Part shown: positions 45,802 through 56,640 of the stretch, piece by piece
Layout: every line of letters starts with the position of its first letter
Numbering within the stretch: the first letter of the stretch is position 1
From: Escallonia rubra
Lineage: Eukaryota; Streptophyta; Magnoliopsida; Escalloniales; Escalloniaceae
Assembly: GCA_033065855.1 (NCBI GenBank)
Contig: JAVXUO010002192.1
Span: 1 to 64,000 of the forward strand
Direction of reading: 5' to 3'
DNA: 64,000 bases
Position numbers and translations under genes: made by a program
The notes under the pieces: generated by a model
Databases searched by the model: none
What the model was told of the DNA's origin: nothing
What the model saw: only the letters and a program-made list of their open reading frames with translations

Positions 45802-46904
45802 GCTAAATTCATGGAATAAAAAGCTATATTTTTTAAAAATGAGAGAAGTCACCTGATAACAAGACTGGGTTTCTCCTTCACACCGCGGGGAATTGTATTG
45901 ATGCTACAGATATTCGAAGCATATAGGCACAAAATTATGTATTTATTTTTCTTTTTGGAAAAGGGTTCGGAAACTAGCCGGTTGGTCAGAACCGATGAGA
46001 GATTCAAAATTTTGAAATTTTGGATCGAAAACCGGCCAGCTAGTCAGTAGGTTTTACAAATTTTTGAAATTTTGGCACAACAATCGGTCTGTTAGTGAGA
46101 GACTTTACGTTTTTTTTTAATTAAAAAGTCAAAAACTGGTCGTTTAGTCAATTTTCTTGACCAACTTAAATGACAAAACCGGCTGGTTTGGCCCCCTAGT
46201 TTTGCGCGCAAAATTAGGATTTTTGTCAAACACTTCTAATTCAATTCAACCTTAACCTCATTCAGATTTTCTCTCTCTCGGACTCCTAGGTTTTGTAATT
46301 TAGCCCTAATCACATAGTGCCGCCAGATGTAGATATCATCTCCTTCTCTATGGCAACATCAAAGCAACAAAGGCTGGCTTTAGGAGTCCGACTAAACAGT
46401 CGGCGGTGGCAGAGTGCGTCCTTTCTTGACATTCAAGAGCGTCGCTAGATAGAGTGTCATGAAGATCCGCCTCATGCTCCCCGTCAGGGACTTGGACAAA
46501 AAGGTGGCAACAGTGTCGATGCTCACAGAAGATTGGATAAGGTCCCTAAAAGCAAACATATTAGCTTATATAGACAAGTTTCTTTCTTTAATGAAGTATA
46601 TCATCTAGTGTAGAACGAATTTCTGATTCTTATTATTCCTTTTGGGATCTATTCGAAATAACGACGAACACTGCAACAATGTTGCATGTCGCGGCGACGG
46701 TCACCATTAGAGGCGATGGTCTTGGTGGCACCAGTATAAGGAGATGCATTTGAGAACTAATCTAACTTTTTTCGGTTGCCAATGATCTAAGGAGTGTCGT
46801 GGCAGTGTGTGGATGGATGGCTTTGGCGGCATTGCTTATAGCGATGTGAAGGACTTTGATGGAACAACGGCGGCAACAACTTTGGTATGGATCTTGACCA
46901 GTGC
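45802..46904. other. No gene seen; short tandem repeats
   Basis: About 45960-46200 contains three diverged units with CGGNCNGTTAGTCAG..., ATTTTTGAAATTTTGG (spacing about 70-75 bases). The rest is AT-rich to mixed DNA with no frame resembling a known protein. A TAG-start hAT element begins at 46913. Confidence 0.4.
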
Positions 46905-46912
46905 TGCAGTGG

Positions 46913-49390
46913 TAGGGATGGCCATTTAAACCCAACCCTGTGGATATCCGACTAGCCCTTACATGTTAAGATCGGGTTTTTGTGACTTTGACCGGGTCAT
47001 GAGGCGGGTAGGGTATTTATAACAGTAACCCATAATGGGTATTTGGTTGTATTTGGTTCTCTCTAATCTGTGCCGGTAATCGACCATCCAATTAATAGTA
47101 CTCGCCCTATTTAATATAATCCTAACAATAAGCTATACACTATCACAGCCATCCATCCACCCATATAAGTAATCCAACGGAAACCAAAACACAGTTTCTC
47201 TCTTTCTGTCTCTTCTCCTCCTCTCCCCCACAACTGTTAGACCCCACATATTTAAATGTTTATAAAAAAAATAAAGTTTTGCGACGTAATGGGTATATCG
47301 TAACAAAGGATTTATTGTTTCGTTTCCCTACAACCCGTCGGCGACATGCTTTGCATTATTTCACATACTGCTTTGTCCCTTAAAGTGTGTGTTGTGGCCG
47401 GTTAACTCATGAACCATGGTGCTGTTGACGTGTTAATCCTAGGCAGTCAATTTGAGGATTCCACCTTCCGAAGTTGATGTCAAACATCATGTTTCTTTTG
47501 TTTTCTAGCCAACCGTCAGTACATGCTTTCCTTTAACCAAGTTATCTTGATTCCTTGTCCCTTTATTCAGTTAATTCTTATTGGAATTAGTCCCACCGCT
47601 TGATTCTACATGGTCCATTAGACTTGCCATATTTGAAGTACCGAGTACAACAAAGTATTCATGGGTAAGTCTGTCTACAAGGCTACACATGGCTGGTCCC
47701 TTCATTCTCTTTCTTTGTTTGAAAATTCCAACTCAAGTAAAAATCTGATCAAAAAGAGAATAAAATTTCAGTCCCATAGTTTCACTTTCACTGCTTTTCC
47801 ATTAAGACCGTATTTTTCTTAGTCTCCTCATATTTCTAAATGCCATCATATGCCATTTCTGCTACATGTTTTCAATCTATCAGATGCTCTGATAATGTTT
47901 GAGACGTGTTCTTTCTATGTTATTGTCCCATAATTTTGGTATCAGGCTTGCACGATTCACTTAAAAGTTTCATTAATGTGGGACGTAGCCATTGACGCGG
48001 GCGTTAACTTTTTCTTTAGACAAATGATTGCTCTTTGTCTCAATTAACTTATATAATGATAGAATACTCTTGTGAGCCATGTCACGTGTACGTGACTTTT
48101 CTGTTTCTGACTTACTCATGTAGATTGGAACGTGGGCTAGCTCAGTGGGATGAGCTAGAGATCCTGATCTTATTTTCTGAACCTTGTCCCACGTGTCAGT
48201 GATGGCATGTGTGACTTTATTCTTAATGGCTCTTTAGTGTCTGTCTCCGTACAAAGATATATTTTAACATTTTGAAATTTTGAAATTCGTTCTAACAACT
48301 GTTCCGTTGAAATTCCGTATCTCCGTAATCTCGTTTTCTCATACATTTTTGTATTCACTTTGATTTGTCCGTTGAGCGACCTTACTGGGCATTTGGCTCA
48401 CTCCCTTATTGTTTTCCTTTTAGGTTATCAGTAATTGAGATTGGATTACAGGGCAAGCTGTGTGACCGAGAGTTAGCAGTTTATTTTCAGAGTTAGTAAG
48501 ACTATTTTAGACAGTTTTATAATAAGAGGGGAAAATTGTGATTCTAATTTTATTTTGGAACTCTAGGTAGGACTATTTGAGACTACTTAACTGTTTTAAG
48601 TCGGTATGGCAGTTATTATGTTCTTAGAGATTAAGTCTTAGATGCTCTGAATACACAATTTGGGAGAGTTTTGGATATTTGAGATTTTATGTCCTTGTTT
48701 ATTTGAAATTAATGCTCCGAAAATTCGGGGCGTTACAACAACCGTCCATCGACCTGCTCAATGTGTGCGCCTCAGCCTCCACCTCATCTCCCCCATATTG
48801 TCAACCCCCCCCCCCCCCAAAAGGCCACAAACCACCTCTGACTCACCACCCGCCTAACAGTCCACCAAATGCCCACCTCTACCAAACACCATCACGACCA
48901 CCTTCACCGTCACCACCACTTAACCGTCCACCGTCACCGTCACACCTCCAACATCAGCATCATAGCTCTCTGGTTAAGAAGATCTGAGCTCAAAGCGAGA
49001 AGCCTCTGACACATTGGTTGTATTACTATTATGCCTCTTGCTTTTTTTCTTTTAGTTTTTTTATGATAGGGCAAACTGAAAGAATTTTGTCACTTTTGCC
49101 AACTGAATGAGAGCCTTTAGTATTAGTCCTATAGATTTTGGGTACCCTGTTTCTTGGTATCTCGTTCGTCAAAATATTCACAAGGAAAGTAGCTAAAATC
49201 AACTACAAAAGTTTGGGTACAATGAAGATCGTGGCAGGGTCGGATCTTATTAAAGTCCGCCTAATGGGAGATGGTATTCCCATCCCTTGACCAAATGGCA
49301 GGGCGGGGCGGGGAGGAGTTGTGCATAAGGACAATCGAGGCGGGTATGGATTTCATAAGATCCGCACTTGACACCCCATTGCCATTCCTA
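46913..49390. mobile_element. hAT element interrupted by a solo LTR
   Basis: The left end is TAGGGATGGCCATTTAAACCC; the right end is CATTGCCATTCCTA, the inverse of TAGGAATGGCAATG. This is the same family as 30379-31146. The flanks TGCAGTGG and GGCTGTGG agree in six of eight bases. With the insertion at 47235-48737 (plus its duplication) removed, about 970 bases remain, similar in size and design to the other copy. No transposase. Confidence 0.65.
47235..48737. mobile_element. Solo LTR nested in the hAT element, 1503 bases
   Basis: It starts TGTTAGACCCCACATATTTA and ends ATTCGGGGCGTTACA, with the perfect five-base duplication ACAAC at 47230-47234 and 48738-48742. It is the same general LTR type as 43991-45796 but too different to be the same family. 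It postdates the hAT insertion. Confidence 0.85.
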
Positions 49391-49398
49391 GGCTGTGG

Positions 49399-50402
49399 AG
49401 GCTACTTCGTGTAGGCTTCTCACAGTCCGGAGCATCGCTAGCCAGAAAGCTTTGGCAATTAGGGCCATAATGACGATTTTGGTGGCAGCTGTGCGTGCTT
49501 CAATGTTGATATGCTAGTTTTAAAGGGAATGTTAGGTGGAGTTCAGTAGTTAGGGGTGGCCAGATTGAAAACCTTCCCTTTTGTTTTTCTTTCGCAGCAA
49601 CGGCGACCGAATTAATGACCCATGGCGGTGGTCGACTGCAGCTATCTCGTTGGCAGTGGCAGAGACCGGTAGAAGGGTTTCAAGGGCTCTATTATGGATG
49701 TTGTTGCCGATGAATAATTGTGCGCCATGGATGACATTAGTGGAGATTGCTTCTCTGAGGCAGTGGTGAGGTGCCAGCTTTATATGGCCTTTGCACTGGC
49801 CGGAGCATCGCCATGAAGTAACGTCGTTGACGACCAAAGACGAGGCACTGCCATCCACCACCGCGCATGCACGGGGGCTATATTTGATCACCATCCTAAT
49901 GTCTCCACTAATGTGTACAAGCTCGTTGTCGTGAGACTTGGCTTATATCTTGTCGTCGATCGATGTATGCATCGCCGGTGCTGTCGAAGTTCTAAACCTT
50001 TTTTTCTTTGCACCCACATGTTTGCTTCAAGATCTGATGGCCAGTCGATCTCGCGGATGGCGCCAAAATGTTGTGGTCAAAATTCTGACGGGATTGGACG
50101 AGCATGTGAGCAGGCTTGCAATGCATCACACAAGTAAACGGTGACTCGTCGAAAGGGGTTTTGATGAGGAATCTCGGGTGTTTAATTAAGTCAGAACTTA
50201 TGTAAGGTTCTGAATAGGACAGGCAAGCATGTAAGGTACACCTTGAAGTTGTGAGGGTTTTGGTATGATTCTAGAGGAGGTTTTCTTCTCCTAGTCAGAG
50301 GCAATTACCTTAGAGGTAGTTATCTTACGAAATTATGTTCCTTATTCTCTAAGGATTGCATTTCATAGAAGCGAGGAGTCTAGATCTTCTGAGAGAGTAA
50401 GA
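49399..50402. other. Probable degraded LTR element; no gene seen
   Basis: At about 50045-50070 the sequence TCGATCTCGCGGATGGCGCCA precedes AAAATGTTGTGGTCAAAATT. This looks like a decayed primer-binding site (resembling the tRNA-Asp type TGGCGCCGTTGCCGGGGA on the minus strand) followed by an LTR start. That would make 50069 to about 50400 part of a minus-strand LTR. Frames here (for example 49550-49894, minus, 114 codons) do not resemble any family I know. Confidence 0.3.
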
Positions 50403-50708
50403 TACACTCTCTCCATCTCAAAAAGATTGATCATATTTTCTTGTTGGACTGTCCCGAAAAAGTTGATCACTTTCCAACGTAAGAATGATTTTATATGTGT
50501 TTTTTCATGTTCATCTTTTTTACACTTTCTTTATTTTATTTTTCTCTCCACATCTGATCATCCACTAACCCATCTTCTCTTTCATGAGCCCCTCCCCCCT
50601 TTCCCTCCCTCCCTCTTGTCTTATATTATGAAATTTATAACATATGACTCATATCTAAAATAAGTGTACAAGTCAAAACTGATAAAATAATTTGAGACCG
50701 ATGGAGTA
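50403..50708. mobile_element. Stowaway-like MITE downstream of the P450 gene
   Basis: The left end is TACACTCTCTCCATCTCAAA and the right end inverted is TACTCCATCGGTCTCAAATT, flanked by TA. Internal GTCCCGAAAAAGTTGATC and AAGAATGATTTTATATG blocks are typical of Stowaway (Tc1/mariner-derived) MITEs. No coding capacity. Confidence 0.75.
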
Positions 50709-50924
50709 TTAAAAGGACAACAATATCATTAGACAATGTTTGACTATAAAAAAAGACACATGTCGCTCTAGGAATATTGGTGTAAATTTTCACAGACATC
50801 ATATATAATTATGTAACAAAATACACGGGAAAGTAGGAAGGGGTGCGGGGCTATTAGCTAGGGAGAACGTTATTGCGCGCAAACATCTGACATATAGATA
50901 GAAGCCCTTATTCCTGAAAATCTC

Positions 50925-52869
50925 TCAAGCAAATGTCGAAACTGGGGTGGCAATCACGTTCAAAGCGTTCTTTTTCTTCACGCTTACACCGAATGATTCA
51001 GTCATGTCGAGGTCCTCACCTTTGATTCCATCCGGGAGAGCCCAGTCAAAGTGGTACAGCATTAGGGCAACAGGAAGATCAAGAACTGCAATACCAAAAG
51101 ATATGCCGGGGCATTTCCTGCTGCCAACACCAAAAGGGTTGTACTCGAAATTATTGGTGCCTTTATAGTCGAAGGAAGACCCAAGAAACCTCTCTGGGTT
51201 GAAGGAGTCGGGATCTGCCCACGTTTTGGGGTCACGATTTATCGCCCACCGATTGAAAATGACTTTGGCTTTGTTGGGTATCTCGAATCCATTGATTTCG
51301 CACACTTCTCTGGATTCTCGCGCTGATAGGGGAACTGGTGGGTGTACCCTTAGTGTTTCCTTAATAACTAATTTCAGGTAGTCCAGTTGTTGAATGTCTT
51401 CCTCGGTAATTCTCTCCTTTCCTTTGAAAGTTTCTCGCACCTCGGCTTGTGCCTTGCTCAGTACTCTTGGATTTTTCAACATTTCTGACATTGCCCATTC
51501 GATAGATATTGCCGTTGACTCGGTGGCGCCAGAGAAGATGTCCTGTATTAACAAAGTTTGCCGACTATTAGTGATTTAATTAGCCACGAATTAAATGGAT
51601 GTTAAAACAAATCTTATTATTATGCTCACTGACAATAGGACCCAAAGGGTTTGCATGCAAATCGAATTTTTGGCTAATTAACTGTATCCCAAAGTTAGCA
51701 AAGTCTATACCCGAACAGAGGTAAAAGAAAACTTTAATTACTTCGCTAAACGTAGACTAATAGCAACAAGTAAAGATAAATAAATACCACTAAAAAAGTT
51801 CAATTTTTCAGTGACATGTGTAGTTACGTGTCAATTTTGTTATAAATGGCTGCTCAAAAATCACAGAAGCGGATCTTTCTTACGAAAAGTGTGTGTATTT
51901 CACAGCAAAGTAAATCAAAGTGGCTTGGAGAGATACTACTGTATAATTTAGCCAAAAACATACCAAAATTATAGCTTTCACGTTGGTGGGTGTGAGAGGA
52001 ATCTGAAGTTCATTTGACTCGTACAATCTCAGCAGCACATCAACAAAGTCTTCGTCTCCAGATTCGTCGCCGCTCTTCCTTTTTGCCTTGTGCTCGTTGA
52101 TAATTTTGTCAAGGATGTTATCCATCCTTTGGTGCAACTTCTCTAAAGCCGGCTTCATCCGGTTCATCAGTGGAAGGAACGATAGAGAAGGAAAAATCTC
52201 AGGCAAGTCAAATCCACCCGCCAACCTACCACCTTCATCGACTATGGACAAGAACTCAACCGCGTCATCACATTTGTTGCCAAAGGCAGCCCTCGCGGTC
52301 ATGCTGTTTGTCAGAGCGAAAAGCTTCTCGCTAAGGTTTATGGGACGCCCTCGAGGAGACGATGAGATGGTCTCACAAAGTTTCCACACTTCATCTTCCC
52401 TCACTGACCTAAATGAACGCACGCGCTTTGCACTTAAAAGTTCTAAGATGCAAACTTTCTTCACTTGCCTCCAGTAATCGCCGTAAGGCGAGAAGATCAC
52501 ACCTTTATCACCGTATCCGGCAATGTCTACGGCCAGAACCCTCGGCCTCTGGGCAAAGCTGAGCTCGTGAGTCTTGAGAACATCTTCGGCCGCCTTGGCA
52601 GAGGAAATGACTATGGATGAAACCTCACCAAGTTTTAGGTGCATGATGGGGCCATGCTTGAGGGCTAGGTCTCTGAGGGTGTGGTGTGGTGGTGATGGAC
52701 CTCTTAAGTGGTGCAAGTTCCCAATAAGGGGAAGCCTTGATGGCCCTGGTGGTAGTTTGCTACTTTTCTTCCAGTTCTTCACAAGCATGAAGAGGAAGAA
52801 CAGGGAAGCAAGTATGACAGGGTAGGAGGGCAGTTGGAGCATCATGGGAAGTGAAGTGGTAATATCCAT
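50925..52869 (-). CDS. CYP71D-like: Cytochrome P450, CYP71D-like monooxygenase
   Basis: A two-exon gene: exon 1 51964-52869 (302 residues), a 421-base phase-0 intron (51543-51963), exon 2 50925-51542 (205 residues), giving 507 residues, normal for an A-type plant P450. Seen: N-terminal membrane anchor (about 8-30), proline hinge KLPPGPSRLPLIGN (about 38-51), I-helix DIFSGATEST at the start of exon 2 (about 303-312, the oxygen-activation AGxET/S motif), K-helix KETLR (about 363-367), PERF (about 418-421), and heme loop NPFGVGSRKCPG with ligand Cys446. All key residues are intact, so it is probably functional. The single intron just before the I-helix is typical of CYP71 clan genes. CYP71D members hydroxylate terpenoids, alkaloids and triterpenes at the ER surface. 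It is divergent to the cyclase 3.8 kb away; a shared pathway is inference. Confidence 0.93.
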
Positions 52870-52926
52870 CGTTTAGATCTAGTCTAGTCTAGTTTAGTTG
52901 TGCAAAAGGGAGATTGTGAGCCCTCT

Positions 52927-52936
52927 CTATATATAG
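52927..52936 (-). promoter_or_regulatory. TATA box of the P450 gene
   Basis: CTATATATAG lies 58 bases upstream of the P450 start codon on the minus strand. This predicts a transcription start near 52900 and a short leader of about 30-35 bases. Confidence 0.65.
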
Positions 52937-54964
52937 CGCATATCTGTGCATGAGTGGACAAGAAACGGATATTTACACATTTAACCAGTCTCAAGTCTGA
53001 TTATTTCCTTTGCCCCAAAATATCCTTTTCTTTTGGAACTAGTGCCTTATAATAATATTTTGAAGGCTTAATTAGAACACCTCAAATTTCTCAGCCACAC
53101 ATTATTATATCTGATACGACCTTTGGATATGACAAACTGAACCTTAGTTTATTCTTTTGAGCAGTTGCATACTTAGTTGAATTAGACTAAAAAAAGGTAA
53201 AATTTTTCGAGATTGGCGATTTGACATTACACATCCAATTCAAACTCAATTGACAAATGTATGAAGAGCTCCCACACATGGTACTAAATTGTTAAGACAG
53301 TTGGTCATTTCAAAGTTCCAAATTGTTTAAGATTTTAAGTGCTCATATTAAGCTTTAGTGGTGGGTTCTAACGTGCCCATAAAGTTGCGTGAAAGTGAGG
53401 TGGTGGAAAAGTTACTCCAAATTAAAAACATTATTAGTATCAGTATTATTAACCATGTGATGTGGGTGTGGCGGCCTTTTCCACTTCTCCAAGGAACTCC
53501 TCCACTCCAACTTAAAAAACATCATACTAAAGTGACTAGCCTTTCCGCTTTACCAGGGAACTCCGCACACCAAACTGGAATTGGCTTAAGAGTCAATTCC
53601 CAAAATAGCCGCTAAGCTGGATCTGTTTTCAACACACGAAATTGGACTTGTTTTGAAAATCATTCCCAGGTACAGTGGATTCAAAGAAGTGGGGGGCCAT
53701 GCGTACCCCTTTTTCCAAGTGACCAGTGACGGCCGCATCTGTAGTGAAGTAGGACTTGAACACATAAAGTTGGGATAAGATCTGGGTAGTCAATGACGCC
53801 TTTGATAAAACATTGCTAAAAGCCCAATTTGGCTACGCCTTTGAAAGCCCAATTTGGCTACGCCTTTGATCGTGGGAGACTGAGACTGCTGCCGCCAGTC
53901 ATGTCACTGAAAAGGGCCCTGAATGAATAGTCAGAGATCACTCTTTTATTTATTTATTTTTTTAACTATTTGGGTGAATAGTCAGAGATCACTCTTTTTT
54001 TAACTAAATTTTTGGGCGAATAGTCAGAGATCACTCATCAGCTCTTTCAACGTGCCAAGATTGCAACAATAACAGGAGAAAGAGAAGGGAAATAGCAGGG
54101 GGTGGTTGAGAATAGGCGGCTATGATCGATCGAGTAAGGAAAGGAACACCATCATTTACCCAGGCCAGTATCCAGATTCCAGATCTATGCTTCATCTCAG
54201 CTCATGCCTTTTCCAACGACCAACTTAATCAGATGGACTTTTTAGACACCATGCATGTATGTTGTTGCTACTTGCAGTAGCAATTGCAATTTTTCTACAA
54301 GTACTCGTCAAGTGCATCCACTGCCAGCCAGCCACAAAACAACAGACGACCACCGTCAGTACCATTCTGCCCAACAAAAATGACCACCACAACCTTTCGA
54401 CCAACCGCCATCACCAACATACATTCTAATTCAAACTGGAAATGAGGAATACTACCCAATATCGGGTGTTGCTCAAAATTACATATATATCGGGAGAAAA
54501 AGGATAGGGTTCTCAAAATTATAAAAAAAATGAAAAAACAAATTAGACTCCCCTTTAATGTAGTAATCCAAATTCTTCGTTGAAGCCCAATTCGGGAAGG
54601 AAAAATTAGAACTAGGAAGGAGAAGAAATTTATTCTGAAAACCCAAGTTAAACGGAAAAAGCTAATCTGAAGAAGAAGAAGAAGACGAAGGTGATGGTGA
54701 TGACGATACACGAAGAAGAAAATAACATACCTATTTATGTTGGATGATGCCACCAGCCCATGAAACCAACTCCTTTAGCCACCATCACAATTTCCGGCGG
54801 GCGTTTTCAGACGTAGTCGAAGAAAGACTAGGATAAAATGGTTTGGGTTATTGACATGTTTACCTTTTTTTCTTTACATAATCACATGTAAAGTAGGAGT
54901 AAAAAATTACATTAGGCTTTTGCACAAATACAGAGCATGAACGAAGTTTGAGAGGAATACATTA
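52937..54964. other. P450 upstream region; short direct repeats
   Basis: This is the proximal half of the spacer between the divergent P450 and cyclase genes. A 27-base phrase AAGCCCAATTTGGCTACGCC..TTTGA is repeated twice (about 53818-53873). GAATAGTCAGAGATCACTC occurs three times at about 53927, 53975 and 54015. No supportable coding region; the 152-codon minus frame at 54295-54753 begins with hydrophobic low-complexity sequence and has no known similarity. Confidence 0.45.
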
Positions 54965-55317
54965 AGGTAGCTTTTGAAATCACTTAAGTTTTTAATTTTT
55001 CTCCAGTTTTGTAAACTATAGAATAAAACGCGTTTGGCACACAGTTTTTTTTTTCCTTCAGTTTTGAAAACGACTTTTTAAAACATGATTTTTTTAAAAC
55101 TTTCATTTTGGAGTTTTGGTTTTTTGTTTTGAGACTACCACCACCGCCACCCAACTAAAGAAAAAATTCAAAATAAAAATTGGGTAATTAAATACCCAAA
55201 ATAAAAACTGTGTAATCAAACGTCCATTTATTTTTGTAAAAAATAAAAACTAAACTGGTTTTGATAATTTTTTTTTTTGAAACTGAAAATCAAAACTGTA
55301 AGTGATTTCAAATAAAA
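54965..55317. mobile_element. PIF/Harbinger-like MITE, copy 2
   Basis: The left end AGGTAGCTTTTGAAATCACTT follows TTA. The right end carries AAGTGATTTCAAATAAAA, the inverse of TTTGAAATCACTT. Internal blocks CCAGTTTTGTAAACT, GCGTTTGGCACACAG and TAAACTGGTTTTGAT match the copy at 37729-38123. The right terminus is decayed. It sits in the P450/cyclase spacer. Confidence 0.7.
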
Positions 55318-56360
55318 TTGCACGAAATGTAACGATTTATTTTTTCTTTGTCATTTATGTCCCGTGATGGATTTGTCAAATGAGCAGTGTTTTGATAATC
55401 GGAGGGGAAATGAGTACATCATATGAAAGTTGAGAGAGGAAAAATCTCAAGAGTAATAATGCATGGACTCAGACCCTAATTTCTCCTTGAACAAACGATT
55501 GGACAACTACCAAAATGTTCCTAAATTTTAGTCAAATTCGTCCTAAGTTAACAAGAGTGGTCCCACCATGTCCCCCTATTACCTGGTGTTAGGAAGTGAC
55601 CGTTAGATGCCTAGCCATCCACCAAATTCAGCGTACTTACTCCCGTGCCCACGGGCCACGGCCATACCACATTACCCACCCACCAAGACAACATAAAATC
55701 TAGAGAGAGAGTATTGAGCTGATATGGTGGTAGTGGATTTGATGGGTTGATTTGTCGATTTTGCCCCAGTTATGAGGCATCTAACAACTACTTTTGAACA
55801 TCGTGACCGGGGCCTTGGTGGGAGCACTTATGTTTTTTTAGTGACGATGTTCAGTAAAATTATTCTTTAATATTGATATCGACTAAAAACTTATAACTAA
55901 AGGGCGTATTTGGTAATCTATACTATATATGATGAGAACATCACTTTTGGTGTAATATCTTTTTTGTGTTACACTGAGAGTGACTCAGAACAAAAGTGTA
56001 AAATATAACTACCCACTTTCCATAAAACCATTAGTTACAAACACACACTCTTTGCACGTGACTATCCATTTTCTATTCTATATTTTCCCTTCTCCCTCAA
56101 ATCTGAAGAAAATTTAAATTACAATCTGTCAATTGCATTTGTAAGCAACAGTGTGTAAGTAGATTATTTCAAAATACATTACCCATAATTTGCGATCACA
56201 GAATCGGAATGCGTGTGCACAGGCATCTCGTTATTTATATATATATATATATACATCCCATAAAGATGCAGGTTATATCTTTTATCATTGCTTTGATTGC
56301 TGCCACGTTTTCATATTTGGCGCTACTCTCACCCATCTCGTTATCTCATCTTCTTCCTGT
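55318..56360. other. Cyclase upstream region; no gene seen
   Basis: AT-rich spacer with a (TA)n microsatellite at about 56228-56252. No coding region is supportable; a frame starting at 56209 only spans the microsatellite. Confidence 0.4.
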
Positions 56361-56640
56361 CTATAAAAGTGCGTTTTCTTCCTTCTCAATATGCTTACGC
56401 AGTAACGCACCCGGCATCTTCAAGAAAACACTCTGCTTTTCCTTTGTTCATGTGATACTTCTTCTGTAAATACTCACAAAAAACTGGTACATTTTCCTTC
56501 CTCCTGAGATTCTCTTTCCTGGTTTTATGCAATCAGCTATAACTAATTAATCTGCAATCGTGGCTTAGGAGTAGGATGTTGTAGTCATGTTGGTTGGTTA
56601 TGATTGTTGACAGATTGTATACGAAGAGAAGGAAACAAAG
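56361..56640 (+). promoter_or_regulatory. Cyclase core promoter and 5' UTR, probably with a leader intron
   Basis: A TATA box CTATAAAAG is at 56361-56369, giving a predicted start near 56390-56400. A possible leader intron runs from an AACTG|GTACATTTT donor near 56484 to the TTGACAG acceptor ending at 56613. The leader then resumes ATTGTATACGAAGAGAAGG and reaches the ATG at 56641. Short introns just before the start codon occur in plant cyclase genes. Sites are inferred by eye. Confidence 0.5.

Noticed and set aside
49550-49894. 114-codon minus-strand frame
   Set aside because: It has no recognisable domain and no splice-supported extension, and it lies beside a degraded LTR; it is probably chance.
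54295-54753. 152-codon minus-strand frame in the P450/cyclase spacer
   Set aside because: It starts with a hydrophobic Leu/Phe-rich low-complexity stretch read from an A/G-rich tract; no family similarity and no promoter context.
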